Under the pieces are notes generated by a model. That model worked only from the letters and a program-made list of their open reading frames with translations. It had not been told where the DNA came from and made no database searches. This document shows, in pieces, positions 37,022-50,378 of a stretch of 64,000 nucleotides of DNA. The position numbers and the translations under genes were made by a program. Origin of the DNA: Spirometra erinaceieuropaei (Eukaryota; Platyhelminthes; Cestoda; Diphyllobothriidea; Diphyllobothriidae); the NCBI GenBank assembly GCA_902702965.1, contig CACRXP010000883.1, forward strand, positions 123,121 through 187,120, read 5' to 3'. Each line of letters starts with the position of its first letter. Position 1 is the stretch's first letter.

Positions 37022-40000
37022 GCCTAGCGTCCCTGAAGTGGGCCAATAGAATTTAATGTAGATATAAATTTCTTGGAAATTAACGAGACACACTTAAGAG
37101 TGTAGCTCGCACGCAAACGTCAGATAAACACTACAGAATTTATAGGCGTTTTTTGATTTCCGGTAGGTTTATTTCAAACAGAAAAGGATATTTTCGTGGC
37201 ATAATTGTTTTAAACAGTAATTAAAACTGTGCCAGACGTTCTTTAAGGAACACCAGTATATGCACATGCAGACCGGGACAGTATCTGCGGTAGACATCAA
37301 CACTGGAAGTTAAAAGTTTGTTTCTCATCATAGATTTAGATTAGTGCCCTTAAACTTGTCGATATGCCCTGTGGCAAATCTTATCCTTATTGGTGCGCAG
37401 ATTTTGACAAAATTTCGATGCGTTGTGTTGTGACGAAATTTTCTGTCAAAAAAGGTTTTTGTTCTTTTCTAAGATAACAAAGAACTAATGTACTTTCAAG
37501 CAAAGTCCCCAAAATTGTAATGGGTCTAGTGGAACCTATTTGTCTCCCAGCTCCTTTAACTACATTCTACCTCTAGGGTGCTCTTTTTTCATATAAAACC
37601 TTTTCTACAAAAGATTTCGTGATTTAAATAAACGTACTGCGTCTTATGCTTACGAATGGCGTGACAATGCATACAGATTTACTTATATATCTCCACAACT
37701 CTTTGAATACCGAAGGCTTTTCACGCCACATTTAAATTATTTGCAAACAGTCCATAAAGTCAACCGGGAAGATCTTCGGCATGCGATCGTTTATCGTATT
37801 CGAAATACGAGAACCTGTATTCACATAAACATAATTATGCGGAATTCAAGACTATTTTGGTTAAGAACATTGCTATCAGGACCACAATGGCAAAACACCG
37901 GCAGAAAACACGAAAGATATCTAAACCAACTGAAAGATCGAATTACCATTTTGGCCGTTTGTTTCTGTTCTCTTTGCTTATGCGATAAGTAGGAAGAAAA
38001 AACTATCCATAACTTTAAAAGGGGTTCGACTAGTTGATTACGGCCACTTCCTTTGCAAACTCGTTATACTTTTGGTGAAAAATAAAATATCCGACTGCTT
38101 CATTAACATTAACGGAGGGAATTTGTTCTCTGTTACTTTTTGACGTATATTCTGTTGGCGTTTCTGTCAAGCTAAGAACACTTCATTCTGATAATGCATT
38201 TACAATTAAAGACACGTAGATGACCTCAGATAGTAAAGCTGCCTCCATTAAATATAATACCAGGAGGCTAAGTCCAAAGTGGTACAGAGTGTTCCCTCAA
38301 AATCAGGTGAATAATTAAATGGCAAAGGTTAGGGCATAAGCTGGTGCACGTAGTCTGCAATATTTGCGTCAGAGAGTGGGGTTTATTCAGTATTCACGCC
38401 ACTCACTGACTAATAAGGCCTATTCTGCTGTAATGAGGATAGGGACGGCAAGAACAGTTGAGGTTTGGAGAGGCTGAAGAGGCTCATACTTTCTAGACGG
38501 GAAAATATCCGGTCATCAGTATATCGCAACGGTGTTTTGCCTTGGTGTGCAAAGTGGCCGGGACCTGTAGACACGTTAACAAATTGTTTGTTCGGTGCTA
38601 TTTTGAAATAGCATATCCATCAGGGTTAAGACTATGGTCACGATTAGGGTTTGCGTAGACGACAGTGTTAGGACTAGGACAGGGGAATATCAACGCTTGC
38701 TGAAATTGGCGCAAACCCGTCCGTAGTACATTGGCCGGTCGCTCCTATTTCCGTGTCCTGTTTGGAGGGCCATACAAGGAATTTAACCTAAACACACTTC
38801 TGCGCTTTTAGGAATACGTACTCCTTTAGATGAGGCAAATGGACTTGCATAAATCTAATCACAAACCCAACACTCCTGGATCTTGAGCAAAGCCATTTGT
38901 AATGCTGCCGTGTCTAAACGTTAATATAATTTGAACGCGCCTCAGTCAGTCTAATCTATAGACAACTATAAAGGCCATTCCAACGAGATTCTGTCCGCTT
39001 GCTAGAGATGTTCAAAGTCCGCGAGTCAACTGGAGAGTACGCTTGCTGGTCAAATTCATGGAAAGTATGACTATGCTGAACTGAGGTAGGGTTGATTTCT
39101 AGGCGATACAACGAAGCGGAGGAGAATCTTCTAAAAATCATTTTATTTTAATGGACTGCCAAGGTTGTGACACTAACCAGCCGACAGGCAAGATGGGGGC
39201 TGTGGATGCGGACGTATCACAATGGGACTTAGGGAAACTTGGGGATTTTGTGAAGATTGCGTATATTGAAACTTAGCATATACTAAGGCACTAAAACTCT
39301 ATCTCCTTGACCAATTAGGAAAACATTGAATTAATGCTGCTGTCATGCACACAACACTATGGCTAAACCACTTCTCAAAAGAAAACTTTGTAGAATATGA
39401 TTAAATGAACTGGAACGGCTTTGTTTTCAGAGGAGTAGCGCAAGGGGCGTCTAGAGGACATTTAGTGTACGGTCGTCAACACTGAACATGCATAAAATCA
39501 GAAAATCGCAAGTTCTTTCGTCCGTCAGCACCTTGACTGACTAAAAAACACGGCTTGATGAACATATGGCAATTCTCTAAGAATATAATAACCCGCAAAC
39601 ATTTCCTACAAGTTGACAAACATACCCTCAGGTCAGACAAAGTTCACCGTCCATGTGAAGTTTTGTGGAAAATGTTTCTATTCAAAGTAATATGATTTTA
39701 CCTTCGTATCGAGTCTAATTTTTTGCTGACAAGTTTGGCCTCTAGGCACACTGCCTTAGGAAACTGTTACTGACGGAGAAAATATAGAAAAGATTTCTGG
39801 TAGCGGCCAAAAGTAGGTGACGATCGCAGGAGTGACGGTTTTATTCGTCTGACGTCGCGGATCAAGTTTTAAATCCATAAATAGAAAAAAAGCTGATGAT
39901 AATGGCAGGCGCAGGAAGGTAACAGTATTTATGAAGCGGAGCTTTCGCGCAGGCACACAAAAAGGCCCACACAGAAGCTTTCGCATTCACCACAAAAGTG

Positions 40001-40032
40001 CGTGAGTGGTGCATTTCAGGGTGGACGGCATG
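37022..40032. other. No gene recognised; weak telomere-like words near 38.63-38.69 kb
   Basis: Around 38628-38685 the words 'agggttaag', 'gattagggtttg' and 'gttaggactagg' occur in a row, similar to the clearer array at 43.4 kb. The rest shows no gene family. Confidence 0.4.
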
Positions 40033-40086
40033 CACAGTGAGGGACCGATCTTATAAAATATTAACCGAAATTTTGTAACGCCTTCT
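40033..40086. mobile_element. Left terminus of a fifth long-inverted-repeat element, cut by a gap
   Basis: The words acagtgagggaccgatctta, then aaccgaaattttgtaacgcc, match the first 50 bases of copy 3 (acagtgagtgaccaatctca ... gctgaaattctaaaatgcg). The match runs directly into the N stretch. The sequence after the gap does not obviously resume the element, so the rest is lost, collapsed or deleted. Confidence 0.6.
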
Positions 40087-40325
40087 NNNNNNNNNNNNNN
40101 NNNNNNNNNNNNNNNNNNNNNNNNNNNNNNNNNNNNNNNNNNNNNNNNNNNNNNNNNNNNNNNNNNNNNNNNNNNNNNNNNNNNNNNNNNNNNNNNNNNN
40201 NNNNNNNNNNNNNNNNNNNNNNNNNNNNNNNNNNNNNNNNNNNNNNNNNNNNNNNNNNNNNNNNNNNNNNNNNNNNNNNNNNNNNNNNNNNNNNNNNNNN
40301 NNNNNNNNNNNNNNNNNNNNNNNNN
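40087..40325. other. Assembly gap (239 N)
   Basis: Undetermined bases. The gap begins about 50 bases inside an inverted-repeat element, a structure that commonly breaks assemblies. Confidence 0.99.
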
Positions 40326-43300
40326 GATATAACAACTCAATAATGCGCATTTTGTACAGAATTCCAACATATTCGCTATATCTGGCAGAAAGTAAACGAG
40401 TGCCGCGAGATGAGAACTAGGATGGTCGCAATCGTTTATCGCTAAGGTTAGATCGTCAGTCAAATGGCTGGGGTCCAAAATAGACGTTAAAATATAGCGT
40501 CGCTGATGCTTGCTATGCTTCCGATGATACGTACTACTGTATTTAATTCGTTGAATGGGCGTTGTTTGGATAAAAGATAGAACATTGAGCGGAGGGAACA
40601 TTTAATCCAACGCGGCTAATCAGCTTTGCACGGCTCATGCAACAAACTAAGGAATCTTTAACCTTGACTCCATTAAGAAACAAACGGGAGTCATTTAAAC
40701 TAAATAAAATTTAAATGAATTAAGAGACAGAGGAGCCGTGTCACGCAGCGGTATAAACTGGATTTGCATCCGGACATTTCCTATCCAGTCTTTGCTAAAA
40801 CGCAGCGTCAGAACCGTGAATTCTACCTCAATATGCAGATATACTGTCCTCAACTGTAATTTTTGCAATAGGGTTAATTGTAGAAATTTGATTGGAGATG
40901 TCTTTGATATTTTAGTTAAATCAATCATTTGTTTCGAGCTGAGTCCGTCTTGGGGCCTTGTTTAATGGCTGTTTAGGCAACAGTCAAACATAAGGAGTCG
41001 AGTTGAGACTGTGCACTTAGGGCGAGAATCAGCCACATGCCCCCTGTAAGAGCCTTATTTATGTTCCAATAAGGATGCAACAAAGTGACGTTTTTATATT
41101 ATTGCATGCGTTTGGTTCAATTTTAAAGAAAATTATTATCCTCTCTTTTGTAATATTTCGCAGCAAACTGCATATGATAGCAGAGAAGGGGCAAAACCAA
41201 TTGCTATTGTTTGTGAACCGTATATTCATAATCATGTCGCGATTCCGGAATAAAATGACGTCGGATATGCAGTTGGATGGATGCAAGATTATTTCGGACT
41301 CAGTCTGTCTTGATTCAGCTAATTACAACCAGTACCATCATCTAGAGCCAGATACAAGTAGGTACCAGCTTCCAAAGCAGACAGTTCAAGGACGACGTCT
41401 ATCGCAGAGCTCGTAAGCTTTCATGGGGAGCGAACTGAATCAGTATCTTGCCAACTTACGTTTTCCGTCGTTGCAGATCGTATATTCACGTTTACGAGAA
41501 TGTTCACACACCGATTCGTGAGCCTTCTGAATCAAAGGGATACCGAATACATGCAAGAGGTCAAGAACGGTCAGCCACATACCTGATGAAATACGGATTA
41601 GACAGCGAAGAAGAGGGAATGTGGAGGAGGACGTATATTTCCCAATCTACTTGTAAACATTTAAACATCATGAAACAGCTGATTAGTGGGTAGGTGGATC
41701 GAATATTTTGTCTTAAGTATAGGTTCCTTTGGGAAATGCGGTTTTGTGAATAAGCAAATATTTGATATGAGTCTCCAGAAAGTTTTCCACGCTGCATAGC
41801 AGATAAGCCAGTTGCTTTGTCTGAGGTATTTTAAAAACGGACGTACAGATATTGCCAAAGTTTACTACGAAACATCCAAAAAGTTACACACAGAGTTTCG
41901 TTGCGCCGCCAGACCTTCTCAGGCTTTTCTTGCCCCAATGTACAAGTTGCATCTCTAAATAGGCTCTTAGCGTGAACTGTTATTGCATCGGGAAAGACCG
42001 CTGCAGGAAAGATTCTAAAACCTTGCCAATTTGAAGACAATGTTTGGCAAACTTTCCAAACCGTATATTATTCCTCTGTAACTCTCCATGTGCTTGAGGT
42101 TGTTAGGCGTGCCTGATTACTTTTACTTTTCCGTGGAGTGCAACGTTCAGTATGCAGATATCGCGCCGATCTGTGAACATTTTTATGGACCTCCTTGAAA
42201 TTGTTTGCAAGCATACTAGATTTCAAAATTATTCTAATTTAGATTTTTACAAAATCGGAGCCAATTTTTCGCAGTTTTTATTTAACCGTTTGCATACTGT
42301 GATGATCACAAGAATATCAAAGACAATATTTTGCTGTCCTTTACGTTTGACTTCGAGTCATGAGCGAGTTCAGCGTCTAAATTTATATTTACCAGCTCGT
42401 AGGATGGGAGTAAATACGACAAAATTGATTGTAGCTAACACGCGACAGGGAAGACATTGGTCTATTTTTCCTTATCATGCTGCGTTCACGGCAGTTACTG
42501 AGTAACCAGTGCCTGACGATGCGGTATATGACAACTTCTGTTAGAAAGACTTCGGAATTTGGCCTTGTTTTTTTGGGGAAAGAGGCCTGTAAAGACGGTA
42601 GAGACAGCAAACGTTCGGCAGGAAATATTTGTTATGTTTAATGCCGATAACGGTAGAGCAATTGATGGGCTGAAAAGCATTTGACTTTTAAGTAAATAAA
42701 AATGCATGTTGCCTCTGAAGATGCTGGGGACATGATTTAAAGATGCACAAACCGAACCATGACAAAAGTATATTAATTTTGGCACCCACCATCCAAAACT
42801 ATTTTAACCACCGTCTTGTCAAAATGTAACAGTAACACATAAATGAAAGAATTCTATATTTTGCCCAAAGATTGTGCATGCAAACAATTTGCGACTTAAC
42901 AGTTATTCGTCTCATATCATCGAAATACATTTCACATGTTCGCGTAGGAGCTGGGACAGTCAGTCTATCCATCTATGATAGGACAAATGTTAGTTGGTAA
43001 GAATTCGACAGTCGTGTTATCTGAGATCGAAAACTGACCCAATTTGTGCCTACTATATTTTATATAAGTTAACTGGCCGGGCATCCTGACCCTATTTCTT
43101 TTAGTTTTACTTAGGAATAAAAATATACACAAACCGCACTGAGTCTTGCGAGTCTAGAAAAAAATCTTTGAAATTATTGAATCTTGATGATTTTGTACTT
43201 AAAATTGAAAATAACTACCTCGCGAAATGAAATTTCTATGCAAAAATATGAGAGGGGTCGGTTTCGCTGTTCTGGTCCAAAGTTTATGCGCAATGGGGAC

Positions 43301-43405
43301 ATTGCAAGCAAAGTAAGTCAAAGGAAGATGGCGAAATCATTAGTGAGGAAATAACCAAAGCTAAAACGGAAGAGGACAACCTGATGTTTCGATTGAGAGG
43401 CAGGG
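40326..43405. other. No confirmed gene
   Basis: Apart from the candidate exons around 40.7-41.7 kb nothing was recognised. The plus-strand open frame at 42152-42505 has no family motif. Confidence 0.4.
41165..41689 (+). CDS. Candidate two-exon coding segment, unrecognised
   Basis: An acceptor-like tract (ctctcttttgtaatatttcgcag) ends at 41164. The frame is then open to a donor (agctc|gtaagc) at 41412, and after a 64-base intron-like gap ending in gttgcag it is open again from 41477 to a donor-like gtaggt at 41690. The phases join (TC + A). The second part contains the hydrophilic segment IREPSESKGYRIHARGQERS. Other segments with matching phases can be drawn at 40.73-40.86, 44.44-44.57 and 45.0-45.77 kb. 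No family was recognised. Because long frames arise by chance at this base composition and splice sites were chosen by eye, this is only a candidate. Confidence 0.15.
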
Positions 43406-43812
43406 TTGGTTCTAGAGTTTTAATTACGGTCATGATAAGAATTGAGTTTAGGGTTAGGGTTTGTGTTAAGTTTAAGTGTTCCGATTAAGGTAAAGGTTTA
43501 GATTGTGTCTCAGGTTTATATTCAATGTTACGGTTGGGCAAAGAGCTTATGTTTGAGTGGGGGTGAGGTTACAGTTAAGGCTAGGTTTATGGTTAGGGTT
43601 TGGTTTAGGTTAAGGTTGGGGTTAAGGTTAAGGATAGGGTTAGGATTTAGGTCAGGGTTGAAGTTAGGCTAAGGGTTAGGGCTAGAGTTTGTGGTAGGTC
43701 CCGGGTTAGGTTTAATGTTAAGAATTGTTCTAGCGCTAGGCTTATAATTACGTTAAGGACTAGGTTTACTTTTGAGGTTACGATTAGATTTGCCTTTAGG
43801 TTTAGGGTATTA
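43406..43812. repeat. Degenerate interstitial TTAGGG-like array
   Basis: About 400 bases made of imperfect ggttaggg, gtttaggg and gttaagg words, including 'ggttagggtttgg', 'gggttaggattta' and 'agggttagggctag'. TTAGGG is the telomere repeat of many animals including flatworms. The array is degenerate and internal, so it is a relic of a telomeric insertion or a satellite derived from it, not a chromosome end. The G-rich strand is the plus strand. Confidence 0.85.
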
Positions 43813-46800
43813 CTGCATCGCGAGTCCTGCTAGGCAGGTCGTTTTGCGAACATTTTAGTCTTTGTTTAATCTCACAGCAGATTTGTCATGCAGCAGTTTG
43901 CCTTTTCCGTTTCCGCCTCGGCTACTTCCACCACTAACGATTTCAATATCCCCCTTCGGATTACTTTTTTCAATGCCCACATTGTGCTCACACTTGGAAC
44001 CAGGACAGCGTAGTCGATCCCTGCCGAAAATATAAAACCATATGTTTATTCACAATGCAGACAAAAAAATAGAAGATTTATGTCGAATTTTGACGGTGCT
44101 AATATAATGTGACCTCATTTGAGACATGAAACAGTAGTATCAGTTTCAGTAGAATATGTTCATCCTTTAGAGGTTTTGATTCTTTGCAGAAGAAAACTTT
44201 CTGTTCATACCAATATTGCTCGGGAGAGCTCCATAACAGTGGGCCAGGCCCTTGAGAAAAGACTAAAGTTTTATTTCTAAGTGAGTATTCTTAACAGGTT
44301 AAGTGGCATAGTTCTTCTTAAATCCCAACGTTTGACCTTTGGAAATCCAACCCCCTCGTTGCTCATATTATGTTAGATCTAAACAATTTGAATTAGCAAC
44401 CAGATTTCGAATCCAGACAAATTTTTACGTGTCTTCTAGCATTTGGAGGAATCTCTTGCATGATGCCGTGCGCTCACCTGTTGATGCTGAAACATTTTGC
44501 CAAGAAAATATTCCAAGATTATTTAGCATCCCTAGTCACAGTAACTTCCAGATTTTTCCTGAATGGCGTTAAGTGAACTCCAGTGGACATTATGTATTAA
44601 TCGTGGCATGCCCTGTTGACGTTAAACAAGCGCAACTGGAGAGAGATATCGACCAAATAGCCCAAGATTGTACGCCGGCACAGTCGGTGTCCTTTGCGGT
44701 TAAAATAGTCCTTCATCACCTCATCTAATTGCAAAACCAAATTTAATGTTTTCTGTGAGAACCATTACGAAGCTCTATGTGCTAGCTTAAACATAACTGA
44801 TCTGATTACATGGCCTTCGGGGTTGAGTAATTAAAACGTCTCTGCTACATTCTATTTAATGAAGCCCACATTGTGCACAGTTAAATTATTGATTGACTTT
44901 AAATCGACTGTACAAACCTTGTCGATTGCGTATAACAAAGTAGGCTTTTGTTCTTAGTACATTTGCCGTTTGATAAGGACACTAGGTCTGCTGTATCGCT
45001 TATCATGGACGGAATCTACGCGTATGAATTCAAACTGGACGTTTCAGGGAATATGAACCTTTTATAAATGTTGGGGCAATGTTTGGAAGACCTCCCAATT
45101 TTTTGTCGACTTTGCTTAAACATTCATGCCAGGATGGTATTTCACTTCAAAATGAATTCGATGTGGGCAGAGAATCGTAATTCCCATTTTAAATGGCAAA
45201 GAGGAATTGCATGTACATTTGAAGTACACTTCTGGTCATTTAATCACATGTCAAATAATCTTTTATAAACTGCTGTAGCTGATAGAGAAAGTTTCATAAC
45301 TTCCCAATAAGAGTTATGGTTAAAACTCGTTTCCACAATCAAGTGCCTTGAGAGTGTAATAAAGCTTCGAGCTACTCAATAAACATCCATATTTTGGACA
45401 AATATCCCAGCTACTCTGTAAGACCCCTCTAGAAGCCTAAACAAGGACGCTACTCAGTAAAAAAATATGCATATTAGAATTTCTTGTATTTCAAAAGGCT
45501 TCCAAGGTACTCTACACATCTGTTTGTTCAAGTATCATGCGCTGACAGCCGTTTTACAATAAAAAACTTTCTCATTGCAATCGAAACGCAGGTATTTAAA
45601 TGTTTTTATCTCTAATTTATGTGAAGCTAACCTTCATGTTTGAGGCATGCTCAAGCCTAATAACAGTGCTGAAATTGAACGGTTTCTGGCGTCGCTTTCG
45701 ATATGCCGCTACACCTTCGAGGACGATGAGGCTGGATCACAAGCAGACTCGGATCGTTCTCATCTGCTTTAAGTGTTTTTACTATTTATTCGAAAAACCA
45801 ACAGTAAACGATCAGCATTAATTGAATTTGCTCCAGATTCGTAATACTGCATATGCATATATAAGGTACAAGTATACAAATTATGCCTCCAGTATCTGTA
45901 AATATAATAAACACACATTTATCATGTCATGCTGTATATGTAAAACGAAGTAGGCAATATAGATATACAAGGAAATTCATGATAGTGTTTGGTATATCAA
46001 ATTACTTAAAGATTTTCCGAGTCGCTGACTTACTAAATTTTTTCCACAACGAAGGCCTTGCACTAAATTGCCCTGAAAACACTTATTGCACAGTAGGCGA
46101 AACTGGTCAATCCTAAAAAGAAGTTTAAAACGTAGGAAGGAGGCGAGATTACATAACTGCAACAACTTGTAATTTAAGTTCTTTTCTCAAAGTTTGAAGC
46201 CAGGTAATTTAAGCACCTTGCGCAAATGTGTTTTGGTGGCCAGTTTGCAGGAATCAATGATGCTCGATACTAGTAACTCCAGCAAAACTAATATATCGTA
46301 AGTCTTCGTATTCAAGGGATCTTGAGACTTACGTTCTTTCTTTTGGCAGGATCTAAACCAGGAAATCGACGGAATTCACCTGAGTCACATTTATAACACG
46401 CCCTCCTACCAAACGCTCCTGCAAAAACGCACTCAGTATCTTGCGGCATTTAATTTCGCATTAAACCCAATTTATTCTCAACCAAAAATGCCATTCTGCG
46501 TAATCCAGAATACAGAGGCCCAGTTATATTACCATAAATAAGACCAAATTGCTTTATGTGATCATATGTGTCCGAGAGTGTTTAGTGTTGTCTCTGCAAG
46601 TAATTTGGTGCTTTCTGTCTTTTGAGTTTAACATCTTTCAGTTATATGGTCTGTCGGCACTCATCGTTTCCAAGGTTCGTATTCCCCCCTTTTCTTTCTC
46701 GCCTGCTCTCCCTCTAGTATCACCCTGTACATTTGTACCAACTGGCTGGACCTGCGAGGTGCATTTTTTAGAGACAAATATATTAATATCTCGGTTCTAA

Positions 46801-49800
46801 GATTTAAAAGTTTAATTCGAAAGCATGGAACACTATTGGAAGTCGTTCCTTCAAACCGCGCATTTGTCGTACGCACAATCCTTTTTTGAACATATATGAG
46901 CCACATTCCCTTTTTTAACTTTACACATCTATGACAGCTATTAAATGTTGGCCAACAAAGAAAAACCACGAAAATTATTTTGCCACTCTTTTGTCGATGG
47001 ACACGTTTAAAAATTACAAACTACAAGAAAAGCCCCCCCCCCTCTAATCTCTCATGGGATCCTGCTTTTCGATAAACTTTGCGTATGGTCCGCATGAACT
47101 TGACCAGAGAACGTTTACCGTTCGCTTAATCGGTTAACCTTGTAGATTTATCGTTATCAACACCGAGGAATCGAAGAGTGGCGTCTTGGATTTATATTCT
47201 CAGTCACTCAGGCATCTCGATTTTAGTCGAAAAAATTATTTGAAATGTTAAAAAGACAAGACTTTTTAAAAGTGATTGAACCTGCTACAAAAAAAACTAG
47301 TTAATGCTCCTGGCCGTCAGGCACCCCAAAATAAACAAACAGATTCCTAAGAAAATACCCCAAAACTGTTTTTAGCTCGGCGTGAGACACTAATAAATGC
47401 GCATTTATGAGTGCCAATGACTTTGCTATTGCTCAGGCAACTTATGAGGATACCACAGAGCGGTATTTTGTCATATTGGTCGAAAAACATATGAAGGCCA
47501 ACAGACAAGTTCAGATGATGAGATGTTCAGTTAAAACTAAGGCATTCTGTTTTGCGACATAGTCCGAACAAAAGAGGCAGAGTTAACCCGTCTTGACGTC
47601 GCAGTAGTTTATTAAGTGACACCGTTATGCTATTGGTCCCAATCATAGGTATAGAACCGTCGGCCTGATTGCTTCCTTTATATACGCCAAAACCAGAAAC
47701 ATTGGCTAAATCTAAAACCTTTTTTGAATACAACCAGGATAGAACTGTGAGTTTCTATCCCTTGTGGTTAGGGGTTTTCATTTTCAAAAGACATACCATG
47801 TGACCGAAATGAGATCATTATGGCGTTGATGATCCCAGTGTGTATGCACTTATGAGCAAAACCTCTCGATTATTGATCGCAAGTCATTTGCAATTATCCC
47901 TAACTCAAAAAGACAAAGCTATTAATACAAATACTGTAATCAAGATATATTGGTACGCATCGATCCTATTTAATTTAAAATATACTAAAATAGAAAACAG
48001 GTTTAGTGCTGTTTGCGTACTGACCGATTGCAAAATAATATCACGCTTATCGATGTAAGGTAGCATTGTAGACTATCATAGAGAACACTTTTAGCCGACG
48101 TTGCAAAGTACATATGGGAAAACCACTAAAAGAGGGATTTACGTTCTAACACCGTATTTCAAGAATTTTTGAATTCACTAATAGCTCACAAAAGCGAAAG
48201 ATACTAACTCCATTTATTACGACTTTATTTGGAAAATGGCGACCATTTTGCATTATGATTTGGGAGGGAGAGAAAAGGCTAGATATAAATAAATGTCCAG
48301 GTGCAAAAACTATGCGCTTTCTCATATATTCCTTGTGTAGCAATTTATTAGCAACATTATTAAGAGTGCCCTTAATTTATAAACTTGATTCGGGAAAAAA
48401 ATATTGCACTATAATTACAAACCCATGTAGCATTGTATACGGTTTGTGGTTTAAAATATTCGTGAATTGATAAGCTGCTTCTCAGCCAAAGACGTTCCGT
48501 GCCTCAATTAAATGCGAAACTTCTAGTATTTATAAAACCTCCCTCGTAATGATTTTGACTGAAGGGATTTCAGTATATAAGAGAAAATGCGCTGAAAACC
48601 AGAAAAACAAGGGCGGGATACATGTTTCATTAAGAGTTAATTTTAAAGGTTTAGTTCACACACTCATTTAAGAAATTTTCTTTGCGAAAACTAATAATTC
48701 AATAATTTGTCCAAAAGTCTTCCTTTGGGACAGTTTGCTTAGTTACATTCATTAAGAGGAGTCCTTGAACAATCACTATTTTTGTAATGATAGCGCACCC
48801 CTGTTCTAAGACAAATATTATGGGCACGTTATTATGACGCAAAGGGGCATTTACAACTTATCCTAATAGATAAAAGATAGTGTCAAAAATTAACATGTAC
48901 TTTGTTCAAAAGCGGCTGGCAAAGCCACAGAAGTCAACACCCATTACGCTGCCGCCGATGCATAACAAGCTGTCTACACGTATAAGAGAAAAAATTCACT
49001 TCTCTAAACTGTGTGCATCTGCCACCTCAAATCATTAAAACATTAGTCTGATCTTTCTGACAAATGACATAATTGTATAGAAAAATTAGCCGAACAAAGA
49101 AGCCAACGCATTTTCTTGTTGAGATTTTTCCTCTACTTACATTAGGCGACGTGAGTTAATTGATTGGAATAGGGACGTTGACTAAAAGTATCGCCACCCT
49201 AGGAACACGATACATACGATTAAGACAGGCAAACCCGTGTCAAAAGGTCATATTCATTCTTTGCAAACAAATAACCAAATGAAATAGCATATGGAGGGTA
49301 ACTTTCAAAAACCTTTTTGGACGTTTTTTTCAACGTTAATGACATTGAGAAATTACTGTACTATAATTCATGATGGCAAATCAATTGTTAGATATCGAGT
49401 CATAGGTTTCACAAGGATACGTTGAGAATTCCATACATCATTTCCGTTTTTGCATTGTTCGTGATAGGTCGGCTAACCATGACGGATGTTGCTTGAGTTT
49501 ATGAATAGAGACGTCATCAGAATAAAAGATGTCGAAAAGCCACATATCAGAAAGCTGAGTGGTAACCGTGATATTAAGATCCAGTCAGCGGATTTGATTA
49601 AAAGTCTACCATTTCTCGTGTTTGAAGATATACTTCCTTCTTATATTCGCTGCATGCCTTTTGATGTCGATCGATTTTGCAGGTTTCAGCGAGTCCCTGA
49701 TTTGCCATGAAATGCTTACCGGTCTCATATTTTTGTCTATTGTCCGGAACGATAGATTCTTCAATATGTCTCTAGGAACGTTCAGTTTAGAAGCGTTCTT

Positions 49801-49990
49801 GAAAGGTTTTATCAAAGTAGTAAATTCGCAAGCGTTGATTGTTCTGTAGATAGTTGCTTGAAAAACAGTTGTCGACTTACCCATATAGGAATCTTAACCG
49901 TGAAAGAAATTAGGGTTTCACATCTAAAGTTTAAGATTCATATACTATACTATACAAGATACCATAGATATGTACTTTATACTATATATA
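43813..49990. other. No confirmed gene
   Basis: AT-rich DNA with a poly-C run at about 47033-47042. Small open segments at 44.44-44.57 and 45.67-45.77 kb, the latter ending in an acidic tail, have plausible splice signals and are discussed as a finding. No family was recognised. Confidence 0.45.
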
Positions 49991-50295
49991 GTGTTAGGTA
50001 GCGCTCACCGATCGTTTATACGGAACTCACTCGTTCCGTTGTGCCTTAAGGGCTCTCTCTCGAGCCCAACCAGCAGCCGCACAGCGGCGCATGATATATA
50101 GGCAGAATGATATTACCGACAAAGACAAGGGAGACTGGAATGGCCATTTATGGCTTATTAGTCGTCGTCAGCCAGCCATACCCAAGCCCGAAGTGTGGAA
50201 CACCGGAACAACGGAACGAGTGGGTTCCGTATGAACGATCGGTGAGCGCTCCCTAACACTGTATATTCCCGATCGAAAACCGACAGGGCAACGGG

Positions 50296-50358
50296 CTCGT
50301 AGCCCGGTGAGTAGAGGAGTTGACTTCTAAACCAACAGGTCGCGAGTTCGAGGCTCGG
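50296..50358 (+). ncRNA. tRNA-like pol III promoter region of the short repeat
   Basis: tagcccggtgagtagagg at 50300-50317 resembles a pol III A-box, and cgagttcgaggct at 50343-50355 resembles a B-box or T-arm. The anticodon-like loop contains ttctaaa. No full cloverleaf forms, so it is not a functional tRNA but a tRNA-derived internal promoter. Confidence 0.55.
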
Positions 50359-50378
50359 GTGTTCCACACTTCGGGCTT

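Noticed and set aside
47527..47760. A VFKKG-like word on the minus strand, reminiscent of the start of LINE reverse transcriptases
   Set aside because: The expected following block (NYRPVSL-like) is absent in all frames; treated as coincidence.
50129..50183. Third hammerhead copy on the minus strand
   Set aside because: The GAAA box reads TAAA and one stem II pair is lost, so it is counted as a decayed arm of the snapback and not as a separate ribozyme.
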